NCBI GenBank assembly: GCA_902622985.1
Contig: CACNSH010000010.1
Span: forward strand, 1 to 32,110
Length of the DNA stretch: 32,110 nucleotides
Source: an uncultured Pelagibacteraceae bacterium
GTDB lineage: Bacteria; Pseudomonadota; Alphaproteobacteria; Pelagibacterales; AG-422-B15
Direction: 5' to 3'
Positions 30,787 to 32,110 of this stretch are shown here, one piece after another; within the stretch, counting starts at the first letter, position 1, and each line of letters starts with the position of its first letter. The notes under the pieces were generated by a model. That model made no database searches. It saw only the letters and a list, made by a program, of their open reading frames with translations, and had not been told where the DNA came from. A program made the translations under genes and the position numbers.

Positions 30787-31774
30787 TATTATTACAATTA
30801 TAATATTTGTAATCGGGGCAGTAATTGGCGGATTAACTGTTCATTTATTCAAAAGAAATTCGAATAATATTGAAGAAAGAGAAAGTTTAAGCGATGTAAA
30901 AGATCTAGTCAAAGATCTGAGTGATAAAATTTCTCTTAAAGAAGGTAAAGATGAAGAACGTTATGAGATGGTCAATAGATTAACTTCTGCATTTACAGGT
31001 GGAACAAAAAAACAAGGTGCGGCTGGTGAAATTTTATTGATTAATATTTTGCAACAATCAGGGTTAAGGGAAGGGAAGGATTTTGAAGTACAAAAAAAGT
31101 TTGATGATGAGGTGAATGGTGAACTAAAAAGAAAATATCCAGATATTATTTTACATTTACCAGACAGCAGGGACATAATAATTGACTCAAAAGTCTCACT
31201 CAGTGCTTGGCAAGAACATTGCAATACTGAAGATGAATTAATAAAAGAAGATGCTCATAAGAGGCATATTCAATCGATACGCAGTCACTTAAAAAAACTC
31301 AGTGAAGCTAATTATCAAAAGATATATGAAATTAAAACATTAGATGCAGTTATAATGTTCATGCCGTACGAGAGCGCCTTTGACTCAATGCTAGATAAAA
31401 CCGAGGAAATCATACTCGAGGCAAATAAATATAAGATAATTTTAGCAAGCCCATCTACTTTAATATCTGTACTAAAAATAATTGATAACATGTGGTCAAT
31501 TAACGAGAGAAATAAGAATGCAGATTTAATAGCAGGCACAGCTCTTGAAATTTATTCTCAGGTTGAAAAGGTATATAGTGCTTTTGAAAATGCAGGGTAT
31601 GAACTGAGTAAATCAATGGGATCAATTGAAACTGCAAAGAGTAGATTAAGAGATGGAAAAGGAAGCTTGGTATCGCGAGTTAAAAAAATGATTAAACTGG
31701 GGGGGTTAAAACCTGATAAAGAAATCCCAGAAACAGAAGAAATTTCGCCCACAAAAATAAAAAAAATCAAATAA
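30779..31774 (+). CDS. rmuC: DNA recombination protein RmuC homologue
   Basis: The 331-aa protein has one N-terminal transmembrane helix (about 3-23), then a short charged stretch, then the RmuC nuclease-like core: GAAGEILLINILQQSGL, YPDIILHLPDSRDIIIDSKVSLSAW, AVIMFMPYESAF and ASPSTLISVLKII. Asp/Lys of DSKV fit a PD-(D/E)xK-type site. It is shorter than E. coli RmuC because the long coiled coil after the membrane helix is reduced. The Lys-rich C terminus is unconserved. RmuC limits sequence inversion at short inverted repeats. It overlaps sbcB by 8 bp. Confidence 0.9.
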   Translation: MDSIITIIIFVIGAVIGGLTVHLFKRNSNNIEERESLSDVKDLVKDLSDKISLKEGKDEERYEMVNRLTSAFTGGTKKQGAAGEILLINILQQSGLREGKDFEVQKKFDDEVNGELKRKYPDIILHLPDSRDIIIDSKVSLSAWQEHCNTEDELIKEDAHKRHIQSIRSHLKKLSEANYQKIYEIKTLDAVIMFMPYESAFDSMLDKTEEIILEANKYKIILASPSTLISVLKIIDNMWSINERNKNADLIAGTALEIYSQVEKVYSAFENAGYELSKSMGSIETAKSRLRDGKGSLVSRVKKMIKLGGLKPDKEIPETEEISPTKIKKIK

Positions 31775-31812
31775 TATCAGTTATTTAGGATCAAATTATC
31801 TTGTATTTAGCC

Positions 31813-31841
31813 TTGACTTTGGCCCCCCTCATACATAAATT
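31813..31841 (+). promoter_or_regulatory. Putative promoter of trxA
   Basis: TTGACT (31813-31818) and TAAATT (31836-31841) are 17 bp apart. The leader of about 20 nt contains AAGGA (31858-31862) 6 bp before the ATG, a clear ribosome-binding site. Confidence 0.5.
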
Positions 31842-31868
31842 ACAGACAACTCTAGGGAAGGAATCACT

Positions 31869-32110
31869 ATGGCTACTATTAATGTAACAGACGCATCTTT
31901 TGAAGAAGAAGTATTGAAATCAGATAAGCCTGTTGTGCTCGATTTTTGGGCACCTTGGTGTGGACCTTGTAAACAAATTGGCCCATCTCTTGAAGAGATA
32001 TCAGATGAAATGGCTGATAAAATCACCGTTGCTAAAATTAATATTGATGAAAACCCTAATACACCCACACAGTTTGGTGTTAGAGGAATCCCAACTATGT
32101 TAGTTTTTAA
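31869..32110 (+). CDS. trxA: Thioredoxin, N-terminal part (cut by window end)
   Basis: The first 80 codons are visible. The redox motif WCGPC sits in [12 protein letters not shown] (about residues 25-36), followed by the KINIDENP strand and the cis-Pro block [11 protein letters not shown]. The order and spacing match thioredoxin 1, the cytosolic disulphide reductase. The start has a good Shine-Dalgarno. Only about 25-30 residues should be missing beyond the window. Confidence 0.96.
   Translation, partial: MATINVTDASFEEEVLKSDKPVVLDFWAPWCGPCKQIGPSLEEISDEMADKITVAKINIDENPNTPTQFGVRGIPTMLVF

Noticed and set aside
31769-31786. Terminator after rmuC (AAATAA/TTATTT hairpin)
   Set aside because: The stem is only A-T pairs and no T-run follows.

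Overview
The window is an AT-rich, densely packed bacterial segment with mostly same-strand overlaps (ATGA, TAATG) and few Shine-Dalgarno sequences. The housekeeping proteins (PdxA, PdxH, TrxA, ExoI, RmuC) and the methylated-amine/polyamine gene content suggest a streamlined marine alphaproteobacterium (SAR11-, HIMB59- or AEGEAN-169-like). That placement is an inference from style and has not been checked phylogenetically. I see no rRNA, tRNA, CRISPR, insertion sequence or phage gene.

Left end (1-6500): the 3' end of pdxA overlaps a LysE-type exporter. A PuuD-like class I glutamine amidotransferase lies divergent to a glutaryl-CoA dehydrogenase plus class III aminotransferase pair (lysine/cadaverine/putrescine-type catabolism). 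A GNAT acetyltransferase, an MFS transporter and a BetI-like TetR regulator follow on the minus strand.

Centre (6500-24600) is the most interesting part, a large catabolic island. Unit 1 (6571-10912) holds two tandem PYROXD2-like FAD oxidoreductases and a GcvT-like folate protein. Unit 2 (10980-17816) holds a class III aminotransferase, a Rieske oxygenase with the bridging Glu typical of quaternary-ammonium oxygenases, a PuuB-like FAD oxidase, and the permeases and ATPase of a PotABC-type transporter. Both units start at promoters whose -35 box lies inside the same TTGAA-N6-TTCAA palindrome. The first palindrome also abuts the BetI-like repressor gene, so one regulon is likely. The transporter's Tat-exported binding protein is convergent with the ATPase gene, has its own promoter and shares a hairpin terminator. 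An amidase, a Rieske-oxygenase paralogue that has lost its whole Rieske domain, a PuuA-like glutamine synthetase, an AlaX editing protein and a crotonase with a non-standard active site complete the island. I infer a pathway for uptake and stepwise oxidative N-demethylation/deamination of an N-methylated or quaternary amine, with methyl carbon going to folate and gamma-glutamyl chemistry on the nitrogen. The substrate cannot be named from sequence.

Right end (24570-32110): a DMT exporter, a TerB/DnaJ protein, two very small genes (49 and 41 aa) meeting stop-to-stop, then a compact plus-strand run: pdxH, a cation diffusion facilitator, an SH3-domain exported protein, a secreted thermonuclease, a Cys/His-rich small protein, exodeoxyribonuclease I and RmuC. 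The window ends inside trxA.
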